Source: a virus. From it: DNA of 36,194 nucleotides. The notes under the pieces are model-generated. The model saw nothing but the letters and a program-made list of their open reading frames with translations. It did not search any database and had not been told where the DNA came from. Positions 13,394 to 19,351 of the stretch are shown here, piece by piece (the first letter of the stretch is position 1; each line of letters starts with the position of its first letter). The position numbers were made by a program, and so were the translations under genes. The stretch covers positions 1-36,194 of IMG/VR virus record IMGVR_UViG_3300043409_000255. One strand, 5' to 3'.

Positions 13394-13754
13394 TACACTA
13401 GACTTAAACATGAGCTGTTATGCTCACGCTGCTTATCATGAGGCAGGAACACAGCAAGAAATTATTGGTGTGATGAATGTGATACGTCAACGCATTAAGG
13501 CAGGATATGGCAAGGACTCGTGCGAGGTGGTCTACGCCAATGGGCAATTCCAGGGTGTGACAGATGAAAACCATGATGAAGTAGATATGAAACGTTTTCT
13601 TAGTATTAAATTATTAGCTATAGACGTTATTCATAGAAACCGTTATAACAACCCAGTACCAAAAAAATTACATTTTTATGATGATAGTATTAGTACTCCG
13701 GCAGGATGGAAAAACTGCAATATTAAAATAGGAAGGTTGGTATTCTGTGACTAA
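13383..13754 (+). CDS. SleB-like cell wall hydrolase (Hydrolase_2)
   Basis: 123 residues. AAYHEAGTQQEIIGVMNVIR, then CEVVYANGQFQGV and the C-terminal KKLHFYDD...GWKN match the SleB/Hydrolase_2 fold; the His-Glu-Ala near residue 19-21 carries the likely catalytic Glu. These enzymes cut peptidoglycan glycan strands. There is no signal peptide. It is on the early strand, away from the holin/lysozyme pair, so it may have a different job (entry, early wall change) or be a second lysin. It overlaps both neighbours. Confidence 0.65.
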   Translation: MDINTLDLNMSCYAHAAYHEAGTQQEIIGVMNVIRQRIKAGYGKDSCEVVYANGQFQGVTDENHDEVDMKRFLSIKLLAIDVIHRNRYNNPVPKKLHFYDDSISTPAGWKNCNIKIGRLVFCD

Positions 13755-13980
13755 GCCAGTAGCGTACTTATTTGAAGAGTTTGATGTGAGAACAGGTGAC
13801 CTTATGAAGTCTTATTTATGGTCATTTCACCCAGACCAGTTATCTTATTTAAAAGACCTTAAAGGAAAAACTCACCATATTAAGATCACACCGTTGTTTC
13901 CTGGAGAACCTGTAGAAGAATATAAAGGCTTATCAAAATACGATAGTAAGCGTTTAGTTGAGGCAAATAATGGCCTCTAA
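13747..13980 (+). CDS. Hypothetical phage protein, 77 aa (GTG start)
   Basis: PVAYLFEEFDVRTGDLMKSY then LWSFHPDQ...; ends EANNGL. A short pattern 'PVAY.FE' is seen in small phage proteins of unknown role. GTG at 13747 overlaps the hydrolase end by 8 nt. The end overlaps the next start by 11 nt. Confidence 0.6.
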   Translation: MTKPVAYLFEEFDVRTGDLMKSYLWSFHPDQLSYLKDLKGKTHHIKITPLFPGEPVEEYKGLSKYDSKRLVEANNGL

Positions 13981-14176
13981 ATACGAAGGTAACGGATATT
14001 TAATTGTAGGTGCTATTATTGGATCTTTAATTACATGGTCACTTATGTCATATAATAGCAATATGAACAAATACAGTATGAACTTAAAATGTATTCAAGG
14101 TGAGTTATACGAAGAAATTAGACCACATGTTTATGCTAAAAGTCATTTGGAATGTTTTGAGGAAACAAGACTATAA
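13970..14176 (+). CDS. Membrane-anchored small protein, 68 aa
   Basis: From ATG 13970 (GAGG upstream): MASKYEGNGYLIVGAIIGSL then ITWSLMSY, one N-terminal transmembrane helix with ~40 polar residues after it, including two Cys. An in-frame ATG at 13958 lacks a ribosome site. Function unknown. Confidence 0.6.
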   Translation: MASKYEGNGYLIVGAIIGSLITWSLMSYNSNMNKYSMNLKCIQGELYEEIRPHVYAKSHLECFEETRL

Positions 14177-14400
14177 TGTATACAGTATTAGATGATATAA
14201 AAAAAGCAAAACAAGTTAAAGCATATATGGAAGCTAACCCAAATGCTATACGTAAATTTATTTATTTAGAATGTAATTTAACCAAATATAGGGCTAAGAT
14301 GCTAGAGGATCAGGGTCTTATTAAATTGCCATTACCATTGACTCCAAAACAGTCTTTGATGAAGGCACGCAAGAAGTCATCAATGTTGTTTTATTTATAG
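14176..14400 (+). CDS. Small basic protein with possible HTH, 74 aa
   Basis: MYTVLDDIKKAKQVKAYMEA, then IYLECNLTKYRAKMLEDQGL could be a helix-turn-helix followed by 'IKLPLPL'. Basic tail KARKKSSM. TAATG overlap with the upstream gene. No family recognised; DNA binding is a guess from charge and helix pattern. Confidence 0.6.
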   Translation: MYTVLDDIKKAKQVKAYMEANPNAIRKFIYLECNLTKYRAKMLEDQGLIKLPLPLTPKQSLMKARKKSSMLFYL

Positions 14401-14408
14401 GAGGAAGT

Positions 14409-14684
14409 ATGTCAGATAACGTAAACCACCCTAAACATTATAATATCGGAGGGTTAGAGACAATAGATATTATTGAAAGTCGTTTAACTAAAGAAGAGTT
14501 TGTAGGGTATTTAAAAGGTAGCAAGATGAAATATGACTTACGTTACCCATTTAAAGGTAATGTAGAAGAAGACTTAGCTAAGTCTGAATGGTTTAAAAAC
14601 AAACTTATTTCAGTTTTAAGGGATGAAGAAGTTGTAAACCCACCTGAAATTGAAGCTCAATTACAAAGGTTTGATGATGAATAA
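14409..14684 (+). CDS. DUF3310 protein (T7 gp1.7-like nucleotide kinase family)
   Basis: 91 residues. VNHPKHYNIGGLETIDIIES and later FVGYLKGSKMKYDLRYPFKG are the DUF3310 signature (VNHPxHY...E.I.I...F..YLxGxxxKYxxRY). T7 gp1.7, a relative, phosphorylates dGMP and dTMP. ATG 14409 has a perfect AGGAGGAAGT site, the strongest in the operon. The acidic C-terminal tail continues past the family core. Confidence 0.8.
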   Translation: MSDNVNHPKHYNIGGLETIDIIESRLTKEEFVGYLKGSKMKYDLRYPFKGNVEEDLAKSEWFKNKLISVLRDEEVVNPPEIEAQLQRFDDE

Positions 14685-14829
14685 AACATATTGGGTATTT
14701 ATTGTGGTATTAGCTGCATTAGCTATTTGGGGAACAGAAAGGGCTATGGCTCAAACTACGACTATACTAGCACCAGATGGTTCAGTAACAGTATGCCAAG
14801 TTTCTAATGGGATAGTTATTTGTGTCTAA
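14674..14829 (+). CDS. Small secreted or membrane protein, 51 aa
   Basis: MMNKTYWVFIVVLAALAIWG then TERAMAQ: a signal peptide with AMA-Q cleavage site, followed by ~25 residues TTTILAPDGSVTVCQVSNGI and a second Cys near the end (VICV). Short phage proteins with 'TTTI..PDG....C......C' are common and of unknown function. Two in-frame starts, 14674 and 14677. It overlaps DUF3310. Confidence 0.65.
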   Translation: MMNKTYWVFIVVLAALAIWGTERAMAQTTTILAPDGSVTVCQVSNGIVICV

Positions 14830-15187
14830 TGGAATGAGAAACAGTCAGGCTGCGCATATAGACTTTGGGTTTTTACAAGGATCTATTAAGGCTAAGCCTG
14901 CTGTTATGCCATCTAATATAGACATGGTATTGTGTAAGAATGGTGTTAGGTTTTTATTTGGGGAATGGAAACATGATACTGAAGAAATGCCATTTGCACA
15001 GAAGATCATCCTTAAGGGACTAGCAAGTAAAGATAATTTTACTGTACTTATTATTTATGGACATAGTGACGAAAATTCAACAGAAGTAAATGACTTTTAT
15101 GTTGTACGTGGTGACTATATGAGGCGTGTAGGTACTGGTATAGATGCTTTAAAAACGTATATAAATAATTGGTGGGATAATTATTAG
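14822..15187 (+). CDS. PD-(D/E)XK-like phage protein, 121 aa
   Basis: PSNIDMVLCKNGVRFLFGEW followed by KHD: D-x(n)-(E)-W-K with Asp at ~34 and E-x-K at ~48-50 is the spacing of a PD-(D/E)XK nuclease core. Then FAQKIILKGLA and VLIIYGHSDE complete an αβ fold. I recall the pattern from phage proteins without assigned function. GTG at 14822, or ATG 14834 without clear ribosome site. It is the last plus-strand gene and its stop overlaps the convergent minus gene by 4 nt. Confidence 0.55.
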   Translation: MSNGMRNSQAAHIDFGFLQGSIKAKPAVMPSNIDMVLCKNGVRFLFGEWKHDTEEMPFAQKIILKGLASKDNFTVLIIYGHSDENSTEVNDFYVVRGDYMRRVGTGIDALKTYINNWWDNY

Positions 15188-15345
15188 TCGTCTAAGGCAG
15201 GAACTTCTGAGTTAATAGAGTCACAAGCAATTTCAATATAAGTATCGTCATCTAGTTCTATGATAAGCACACTATCTGAGTAGTGTGCTTCTGCTACCAC
15301 AATAGTTTTTCCTACCATGTGTTCGCATAATTCCATAATATCCAT
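15184..15345 (-). CDS. Small acidic protein, 53 aa, last late gene
   Basis: From ATG 15345, with TAAGGA 5 nt upstream: MDIMELCEHMVGKTIVVAEA then LIIELDDDTYIEIACD. β-rich, acidic; 'LVGKTIV.A......L.I.L.D...' is a pattern of small phage proteins of unknown role. It is the final gene of the minus-strand late operon and contains a perfect 10-bp inverted repeat (15265-15290). Confidence 0.6.
   Translation of the reverse strand: MDIMELCEHMVGKTIVVAEAHYSDSVLIIELDDDTYIEIACDSINSEVPALDD
15265..15290. repeat. Perfect 10-bp inverted repeat at the convergent junction
   Basis: AAGCACACTA, loop TCTGAG, TAGTGTGCTT. The stem lies within the 53-aa gene and 78 nt after the stop of the last plus-strand gene. 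There is no real T-run on either side. It could block both converging transcripts. Confidence 0.7.
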
Positions 15346-15353
15346 AATTTTCC

Positions 15354-16091
15354 TTACATGCTGGTAACTTGCTCTTGTTGTAATTTCTCTGACTTCGTAG
15401 ACTTGCTCCATGAACCGCACTCCATACATTGATAGCGTTGGTATTTTTTTGTACTAGTAATTGCAAAACCACGTTTGTGTAATTTAAGTGATGCGCAATT
15501 TGGGCAACATAAATTTGTAGAATAAGCATTATGGTTTGGATGTGACTTTATCCATCCTTTAAATTTATCGTATACTTTTTCTAACAATACCACGTCATTC
15601 TTATTGTATTCTTCCATGCGTTTCCATGCTTTACGATCACCGTTCATACACTTTAACCATAACTCATGGCCTTCATGGTCAGTCTTTTTACCTAGTCCTA
15701 AACGTTGTGCAACATAGTCTAGTTTATTTGAAACAAACCTAAATTTAGTTCTTGCTGTTTGTAATAGGTCTATATGCTTGGATGGGCTTGGAGGAGGCAT
15801 ATTCTCTTCTAGGAACTCTTTATGTAGCATTGGAATATCAAACCTATTTCCATTGTAATGCACAATAGCGTCTGCTTCATCCATCATCTTATGTACATCT
15901 AATAACATTTGTTTTTTAGATGACTTATGTACAGAGTTAAAATACATTTTAGGTTCGCCATACCATTTAGCTGCGTAACACATAATGTATGATGACTCTA
16001 GTAATTGGTTTAGTGAAATGTTCTGTTGCCAGATACCCCACACAGTTGCTAGGTTTGGTGCTACTTCTAAGTCAATAAGTAATATGCGCAT
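15354..16091 (-). CDS. DnaQ-like 3'-5' exonuclease with C-terminal zinc ribbon
   Basis: 245 residues. RNase H-like exonuclease motifs: Exo I IDLE with Asp 7/Glu 9, Exo II HYNGNRFDIPML with Asp 85, Exo III YNKND with Tyr 162/Asp 166 (RNase_H_2/YprB-like). Residues 195-225 hold a zinc ribbon with Cys 196/199 and 222/225. Such proteins in phages without their own polymerase may edit or degrade DNA. It lies after the lysozyme gene in the late operon. Its start codon is inside a hairpin (16090-16117). Confidence 0.85.
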   Translation of the reverse strand: MRILLIDLEVAPNLATVWGIWQQNISLNQLLESSYIMCYAAKWYGEPKMYFNSVHKSSKKQMLLDVHKMMDEADAIVHYNGNRFDIPMLHKEFLEENMPPPSPSKHIDLLQTARTKFRFVSNKLDYVAQRLGLGKKTDHEGHELWLKCMNGDRKAWKRMEEYNKNDVVLLEKVYDKFKGWIKSHPNHNAYSTNLCCPNCASLKLHKRGFAITSTKKYQRYQCMECGSWSKSTKSEKLQQEQVTSM

Positions 16092-16117
16092 AGTATTCTC
16101 TATTGTTGAGATACTAT
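16090..16117 (-). promoter_or_regulatory. Hairpin over the exonuclease start codon
   Basis: On the minus strand ATAGTATCTC, loop AACAATA, then GAGAATACTAT: ten base pairs with one bulged A; the 3' arm holds the GAGA ribosome site and reaches the ATG (16091). A TATAAT lies just upstream at 16123-16118. It could limit translation of the exonuclease. Confidence 0.4.
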
Positions 16118-16118
16118 A

Positions 16119-16568
16119 TTATAACCCTAAGAATAGCTTTCGTTCATCTAATCTTCTGTTTTGTAAGCCTTTTAATATCTTACCACCAGCTCTACAATAT
16201 TTAACTAACGACTCCATAGCCGCTTCTTTATCGCCACGTAACAACGCTTGACGGATGGTTGAACGCTGAAAGCATCCAAGACCCAAATTAAAGCAAAAAG
16301 AAACAATGCTATCAAATTCATGTTGTCTAAGGCGCACGTTAGGTAGCATCTTAGATACTCCCAACTCAAAACGGTTGAGGTCGTGTTTAAGAATTCCATC
16401 TATTTCTTCCTGAGTAAATGTTTTATTCCATTCTTTTGGTAGCGTTTTACCATCACCGATAAGATGACCAACACCCACAGTCCAAAGCCCAGCAGGACAT
16501 TTGTAAGGTTTGGCACGAACTCCCTCATGATGACGTATTAGCTTGATAGCCTCTTTAGATACTTTCAC
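16119..16568 (-). CDS. Endolysin, GH24 lysozyme (muramidase)
   Basis: 149 residues from GTG 16568. KVSKEAIKLIRHHEGVRAK then PYKCPAGLWTVGVGH has the GH24 triad pattern E-x8-C-x5-T (Glu 15, Cys 24, Thr 30), as in λ-like/P21-type lysozymes. FNLGLGCFQRSTIRQALLRG is the conserved C-terminal lobe. It cuts peptidoglycan for lysis and follows the holin gene. An in-frame TTG at 16643 would add a 25-residue signal-like leader (KKWLLLHLLLVSISALV), read within the holin's last helix; if used, export would be Sec- or SAR-type. I chose GTG as family proteins start at this point. Confidence 0.85.
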   Translation of the reverse strand: MKVSKEAIKLIRHHEGVRAKPYKCPAGLWTVGVGHLIGDGKTLPKEWNKTFTQEEIDGILKHDLNRFELGVSKMLPNVRLRQHEFDSIVSFCFNLGLGCFQRSTIRQALLRGDKEAAMESLVKYCRAGGKILKGLQNRRLDERKLFLGL

Positions 16569-17052
16569 GTTTCTTTTCCCATGTACGAGAGCCGAAATAG
16601 AAACCAATAATAGATGCAGTAATAGCCATTTCTTCAGAACCAAATACTTCTTGAGATGCTACAACAAAGTCTACACCAGACCACATAGCCCATGCTAATG
16701 AAATAAGGTTGATAAGCACTAACTCTCCTACAAAAATAAATGCTACTACAGGTCTTACCATAGCATTCCAGTTCTTAACTGTAGGACTTGCATTTTCTAC
16801 TAACTTTTTATCATGGTCGTATAATGCTTCACGTTCTTGTGCGTATGTTTGAACTTCTATTTGGTCTAGCTTAATAGCTTCTATCTTTTCTTGTGATATA
16901 AAACCTGCTTTAGCTAATTCTAATTCACGTTCTGTTTGTAGTTTAGCCATTTCTCTTTCATGTTTTTGGTCACCCTTTTGCTGAAAGAAACCTAAAACAC
17001 TAGGCAAGCCTGAAGTAGCGAAACCTAATATACCTGATAGAATACTTAACAT
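16555..17052 (-). CDS. Holin, 3TM gene-transfer-release type
   Basis: 165 residues. An N-terminal hydrophobic stretch MLSILSGILGFATSGLPSVL, a charged coiled-coil middle (HEREMAKLQTERELELAKAG), and two C-terminal hydrophobic segments (RPVVAFIFVGELVLINLISL and ITASIIGFYFG). This matches the '3TM holin for GTA release' family. It would open the inner membrane. Good AAGGAG site before ATG 17052. Its end overlaps the lysozyme by 14 nt, or 89 nt if the longer lysozyme start is used. Confidence 0.8.
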   Translation of the reverse strand: MLSILSGILGFATSGLPSVLGFFQQKGDQKHEREMAKLQTERELELAKAGFISQEKIEAIKLDQIEVQTYAQEREALYDHDKKLVENASPTVKNWNAMVRPVVAFIFVGELVLINLISLAWAMWSGVDFVVASQEVFGSEEMAITASIIGFYFGSRTWEKKRESI

Positions 17053-17412
17053 CTATAACTCCTTTGGGTCAAAGCCATACATTTTGGCTACACGTTTTTG
17101 TAATTTAAGAAACAAGCCTTTATGACTTGTGTACTGTTCTGTTTTTGGTGAAACTGTGTATACAGCCATGTGCAATATTTCATGACAAAGTGTAATTAGC
17201 ACAGGATATAAATGAGAGTGTCTAGCTACGCTTATAGTAATGACATGCGGCTCACCTTGTTCTGGTGGCTGATATTCACCACAAATACTATCATCATCTA
17301 CAATAACAAAGTCTACTTTACTTGCCGGTGGTAATTTGTATTCATCAAATATAGGCATCTCTATAATTGCACTATAGAGGTTAGCTATGTTATTTTCTGT
17401 AATGAATGTCAT
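17053..17412 (-). CDS. Zinc metallopeptidase-like protein (HExxH, SprT-like)
   Basis: 119 residues. VLITLCHEILHMAVY holds HEILH at 77-81 with a likely third ligand His 97 in TSHKGLF. This is the zincin layout of small phage SprT-like proteins. Metal-dependent peptidase activity is likely; substrate unknown. Placed between a membrane/coiled-coil protein and the holin, it may help cell lysis or virion maturation. ATGA overlap with the upstream gene. Confidence 0.75.
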   Translation of the reverse strand: MTFITENNIANLYSAIIEMPIFDEYKLPPASKVDFVIVDDDSICGEYQPPEQGEPHVITISVARHSHLYPVLITLCHEILHMAVYTVSPKTEQYTSHKGLFLKLQKRVAKMYGFDPKEL

Positions 17413-17816
17413 TTTGATAATGGGTTCATAGATGAACGTTTAACTGTATTTAGCTTGTCATCCATAGCATTTACAGTAGCTTCTAATTCTTTACGTAAAC
17501 CTGATACCATTGCAGCAGTCTCACGTGAGTTAGCAATAGCATCTGAAGACTTTTCACTAGCTTTCATAATAGACTCAGATAATTGGTATTGTCTTTCGTT
17601 AATAGCTTTAACTTGTATTTCTAAACCATTTAATTTAGACTCTATAGGAGCTAAGTCTAAACTGTCAACAGCATCAATTGCCGAAACCATCTTGTTGTAG
17701 AAAGTTATTCCTGCGTAAGCGCTTCCAGCTAATATCGGCAGAACCAATAAAAGCATCTTGAGGAGTTGAGAGCTGGAGAAGTTCAAGTTTAAAGTTTTCG
17801 TTTTTTCCGAAGTCAT
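17409..17816 (-). CDS. Membrane-anchored coiled-coil protein, spanin-like candidate
   Basis: 135 residues from ATG 17816 (AGGA upstream). One transmembrane segment LLKMLLLVLPILAGSAYAGI near residues 18-38, then ~95 residues of coiled coil (NGLEIQVKAINERQYQLSES..., LRKELEATVNAMDDKLNTVK). This topology is that of an inner-membrane spanin (Rz-like). Its 5' 143 nt overlap the preceding secreted protein gene in another frame. Alternative: a chemoreceptor-like or holin-associated membrane protein. Confidence 0.55.
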   Translation of the reverse strand: MTSEKTKTLNLNFSSSQLLKMLLLVLPILAGSAYAGITFYNKMVSAIDAVDSLDLAPIESKLNGLEIQVKAINERQYQLSESIMKASEKSSDAIANSRETAAMVSGLRKELEATVNAMDDKLNTVKRSSMNPLSK

Positions 17817-18744
17817 TATTAAGTTCCTGATCAAGTTTAAAGGCGTCTGTTAATTCAATTTGCTGTATAATAGGTTTGTTAAGTATTTCTAGTGAAAGGA
17901 CTATCCCAAAGCCATGTACAAGTTGCTTACCTTTTGGTATGTCAAGTTTAGGACTATTCTTGCTATCATTCTTTTGTTCAGCCTTTGGTGGGTCTTTTGG
18001 GCTGTCTTCTTTTGCTTTTGGCTCGCTTTTAGCTTCCTGTTTTGGCTGTTCAACCTTAACGGGAAGAGGAGTAGATAAAACAGGCTCACTAGGGCTATTT
18101 GCAGGTAGCCCAGCAGGGGGTGGTGGGGCTGCAACAGGTGGTGGGTTGTTTATAGGGTTAAGTGGTGAACTAGGGCTTACAGGGCTACTTACATTTGTAA
18201 CATTGGTGGCACTCTTAACGCATGTATTTGTTGTTTCTACCCAAGCACTCCATACAGCATTGCCATAAGGGTCAGGACAAGATGAATTTCTTGTTTCTAT
18301 AACCTCACCTACGTAATCTGGTTGACAGGCTAATTGTCTAGTTTCAACACCTGTTTGACACGTTGCAGGGTCTTGTGTGCAATTGTTGCTAGTTTCTGTC
18401 CAAGCTGACCAAGAGTTTGCAGTACAATTAAAAGTCCTGCTTTGATTAACAGCACCGCTATAGTGAGGTAACGTGCAAGCTGTGGTTTGGTTTTCAACCA
18501 AGTCTGAACAAGCAGGGACTTGATACGCACCACAAATTGGGTCATGAGTGACATAACTTTTGCACCAATAGTCTTTAATGGCAACTTCTGGGTCAATTCC
18601 GTTACATACGAGAGAACCTGGAAGCATATAGCCTTCAGGCGTTGGAGTATATTGGCAAGACCAAGCATAAGCATTATTTTCCTTTAGTATTAGAAGTAAT
18701 AATAGGCTCGTCAGAAACAAGCGGTATCGTGTATGTATCGCCAT
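17674..18744 (-). CDS. Secreted Cys-rich protein with TSP1-like repeats and Pro-rich linker
   Basis: 356 residues from ATG 18744. A signal peptide (YRLFLTSLLLLLILKENNAYA) is followed by Cys-rich segments with WSAWTETSNNC and WSAWVETTNTC, resembling thrombospondin type-1 modules, then Pro/Ser- and Pro/Lys-rich linker (about 205-290), and a C-terminal segment of ~85 residues. It probably acts in the periplasm or on the outer surface. The first 71 nt and last 143 nt overlap its neighbours. TSP1-like W-S-x-W repeats occur in phage adhesion proteins, but function here is unknown. Confidence 0.6.
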   Translation of the reverse strand: MAIHTRYRLFLTSLLLLLILKENNAYAWSCQYTPTPEGYMLPGSLVCNGIDPEVAIKDYWCKSYVTHDPICGAYQVPACSDLVENQTTACTLPHYSGAVNQSRTFNCTANSWSAWTETSNNCTQDPATCQTGVETRQLACQPDYVGEVIETRNSSCPDPYGNAVWSAWVETTNTCVKSATNVTNVSSPVSPSSPLNPINNPPPVAAPPPPAGLPANSPSEPVLSTPLPVKVEQPKQEAKSEPKAKEDSPKDPPKAEQKNDSKNSPKLDIPKGKQLVHGFGIVLSLEILNKPIIQQIELTDAFKLDQELNNDFGKNENFKLELLQLSTPQDAFIGSADISWKRLRRNNFLQQDGFGN

Positions 18745-19183
18745 ATAATTTCTTAAATATAGAAGGGTTACGTTCATACCAGCCACGTTTAGCAGCATCA
18801 CCAATAGAACCGTTTATAGGACATGGTGAACCTGACTGTATCATGGCTTCAAATACTCTTTCGTCTTGACAGAGTATAGATACTGCAGCAACTTTAAGAC
18901 CTAAGTCATTAAGAGTTTTAGCTAGTTTAATACGCTCACAATTAACGTCTTTATAGCCAGAGCCACCACTTACGCCAAACAATGTGCTAGAAACAGAACC
19001 AGTAACAGGAACAAGGCAAACGTCTTGGCTAAAAGCACTTATAGAAGGGCTAATGGCACTTGGTGGTGGTTGACCTTTATAGTTGATAGTAGTTGTATCT
19101 GCTTTAGCGTCCATAGATGTAGCAAGTAACATACCCATAAACATACCTAGCATTAATGCTACTAAGTTTCTCAATGTTTGCAT
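18674..19183 (-). CDS. Exported phage protein of unknown function, 169 aa
   Basis: Signal peptide MQTLRNLVALMLGMFMGMLL...AKA at residues 1-28, then PPPSAISPSI and a domain with conserved-looking Cys pairs: QDVCLVPVTG, NCERIKLAKTLNDLGLKVAA, VSILCQDERVFEAM and GSPCPINGSIGDAA. I know this pattern from phage proteins in lysis or tail neighbourhoods that remain uncharacterised. It overlaps the TSP1-like gene start. Confidence 0.7.
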   Translation of the reverse strand: MQTLRNLVALMLGMFMGMLLATSMDAKADTTTINYKGQPPPSAISPSISAFSQDVCLVPVTGSVSSTLFGVSGGSGYKDVNCERIKLAKTLNDLGLKVAAVSILCQDERVFEAMIQSGSPCPINGSIGDAAKRGWYERNPSIFKKLYGDTYTIPLVSDEPIITSNTKGK

Positions 19184-19341
19184 TATTTCATTCCATTAGT
19201 AAGTAAATATACAATAACAAAACCTGCTGTGCCTAAAAGTATTTGTTCTAAACGTTTGAGTCTTGCATTTATTTGCTCATAACGTAACGCACATACTTCT
19301 TCATGCGTACTTAAACGTGCTTCTACATCTGGTTTAACCAT
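19183..19341 (-). CDS. Tail-anchored small protein, XhlA-like, 52 aa
   Basis: From ATG 19341 (AAAGGAA upstream): MVKPDVEARLSTHEEVCALR then YEQINARLKRLEQILLGT, an amphipathic helix followed by one C-terminal membrane helix AGFVIVYLLTNGM. This layout resembles haemolysin XhlA-type lysis accessory proteins. It shares one base with the next gene (TAATG-type overlap). Possible holin partner. Confidence 0.6.
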   Translation of the reverse strand: MVKPDVEARLSTHEEVCALRYEQINARLKRLEQILLGTAGFVIVYLLTNGMK

Positions 19342-19351
19342 TACTATTCCT

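Noticed and set aside
17876-18268. 130-codon plus-strand frame rich in Gly, Ser, Leu and Phe
   Set aside because: It is antisense to the Pro-rich linker of the secreted protein; the composition is the reverse of Pro/Ser/Lys codons and no ribosome site is present.
18330-18674. 114-codon minus-strand Leu/Lys/Gln-rich frame
   Set aside because: Alternative frame inside the Cys-rich secreted protein, whose Cys and WSAW pattern is clearly the coding frame.
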